Origin: an uncultured Atopobiaceae bacterium
Lineage (GTDB): Bacteria > Actinomycetota > Coriobacteriia > Coriobacteriales > Atopobiaceae
Reading direction: 5' to 3'
DNA length: 39,781 nt
Assembly (NCBI GenBank): GCA_944320975.1
Contig: CALUJM010000020.1
Location: 1-39,781 of the forward strand
Shown here one piece after another: positions 39,613-39,781 of this stretch. The position numbers and the translations under genes are program-made. Within the stretch, counting starts at the first letter, position 1. Each line of letters opens with the position of its first letter. The notes below the pieces were generated by a model that made no database searches, was not told the origin of the DNA, and saw only the letters and a list, made by a program, of their open reading frames with translations.

Positions 39613-39781
39613 CAGGAGATGAATTCCTTCCGTACGCCACTTTAGCTAGCTCGATTACTCCACCGCATGTCTCACGTCGCAGAATTTGTTTTGCCGCCAT
39701 CCCTGGCTGCTGGCCTGGCCGTGCGCTACCAACCTCGAGTTGTCCGCAGCCCGGCCGCCCACGCTCCGGGTGTGCGCTCGG
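39613..39781. other. Right-edge stretch without a supported gene
   Basis: The final 169 bases contain no complete gene and no hairpin I would call a terminator. The minus strand has an open stretch with MAAKQILRRETCGGVIELAK that runs into the methyltransferase gene, which is weak evidence for the end of a leftward gene from outside. GC rises again at the end. Confidence 0.3.

Noticed and set aside
39613..39781. Leftward gene entering from the right edge
   Set aside because: The open stretch runs into the methyltransferase gene without a stop near the boundary and no domain can be recognised.

Overview
The window is GC-rich Gram-positive DNA, most likely from a Coriobacteriia actinobacterium of the Olsenella/Atopobiaceae type. 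This is inferred from the very high GC of the housekeeping genes, strong AGGAGG ribosome sites, paired YhgE proteins, a one-chain serine dehydratase and the BppU/BspA-like prophage tail genes; no rRNA or complete tRNA is present to confirm it.

Layout. Positions 1-890 hold part of a phage portal gene, cut off by an array of 61-bp hairpin repeats (933-1102). A leftward sugar operon follows (7133-1181): a Gfo/Idh/MocA dehydrogenase, a sugar isomerase/epimerase-like TIM barrel, a Tat-type substrate-binding lipoprotein, a double ABC ATPase and an RbsC-like permease. A LacI-type regulator faces it, and two TGAAA-N5-TTTCA operators lie between them. A TetR regulator then diverges from two overlapping YhgE/Pip membrane proteins (9278-14097). 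After these come gltX with a perfect intrinsic terminator, a second array of the same 61-bp repeat, a leftward DUF969-DUF979-pcp operon (pyroglutamyl peptidase plus a putative permease), L-serine dehydratase, a second repeat cluster and an MBL-fold hydrolase.

At 21352-21396 lies the 3' end of a tRNA-Glu(CTC) gene without its 5' half, the signature of an integration site. To its right is a damaged prophage, transcribed leftward from 32127 to 22054: scaffold, major capsid, three head-tail connector genes, then directly the distal tail protein, tail protein, collagen-like BppU-type baseplate protein and BspA-like tail-tip protein. The major tail, tail-chaperone and tape-measure genes are missing, with a scar near 29362-29544. 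No terminase, integrase or lysis gene is seen. Between the tail tip and the att site sits a coupled two-gene module of unknown function (a membrane-helix protein and a small partner), a good candidate for an undescribed phage-carried system.

From 32247 to 39612 the DNA is visibly less GC-rich and looks like a defence island: a coupled nucleotidyltransferase-like protein and unknown partner, a GIY-YIG/DUF4357 nuclease, and, divergently, an Eco57I-like type IIG restriction-modification enzyme followed by its companion methyltransferase (4-base overlap).

The portal fragment at the left edge and the portal-less capsid operon could be two halves of one prophage separated by an inversion of about 0.9-32.2 kb. 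This is only a hypothesis; the gene orientations fit it.
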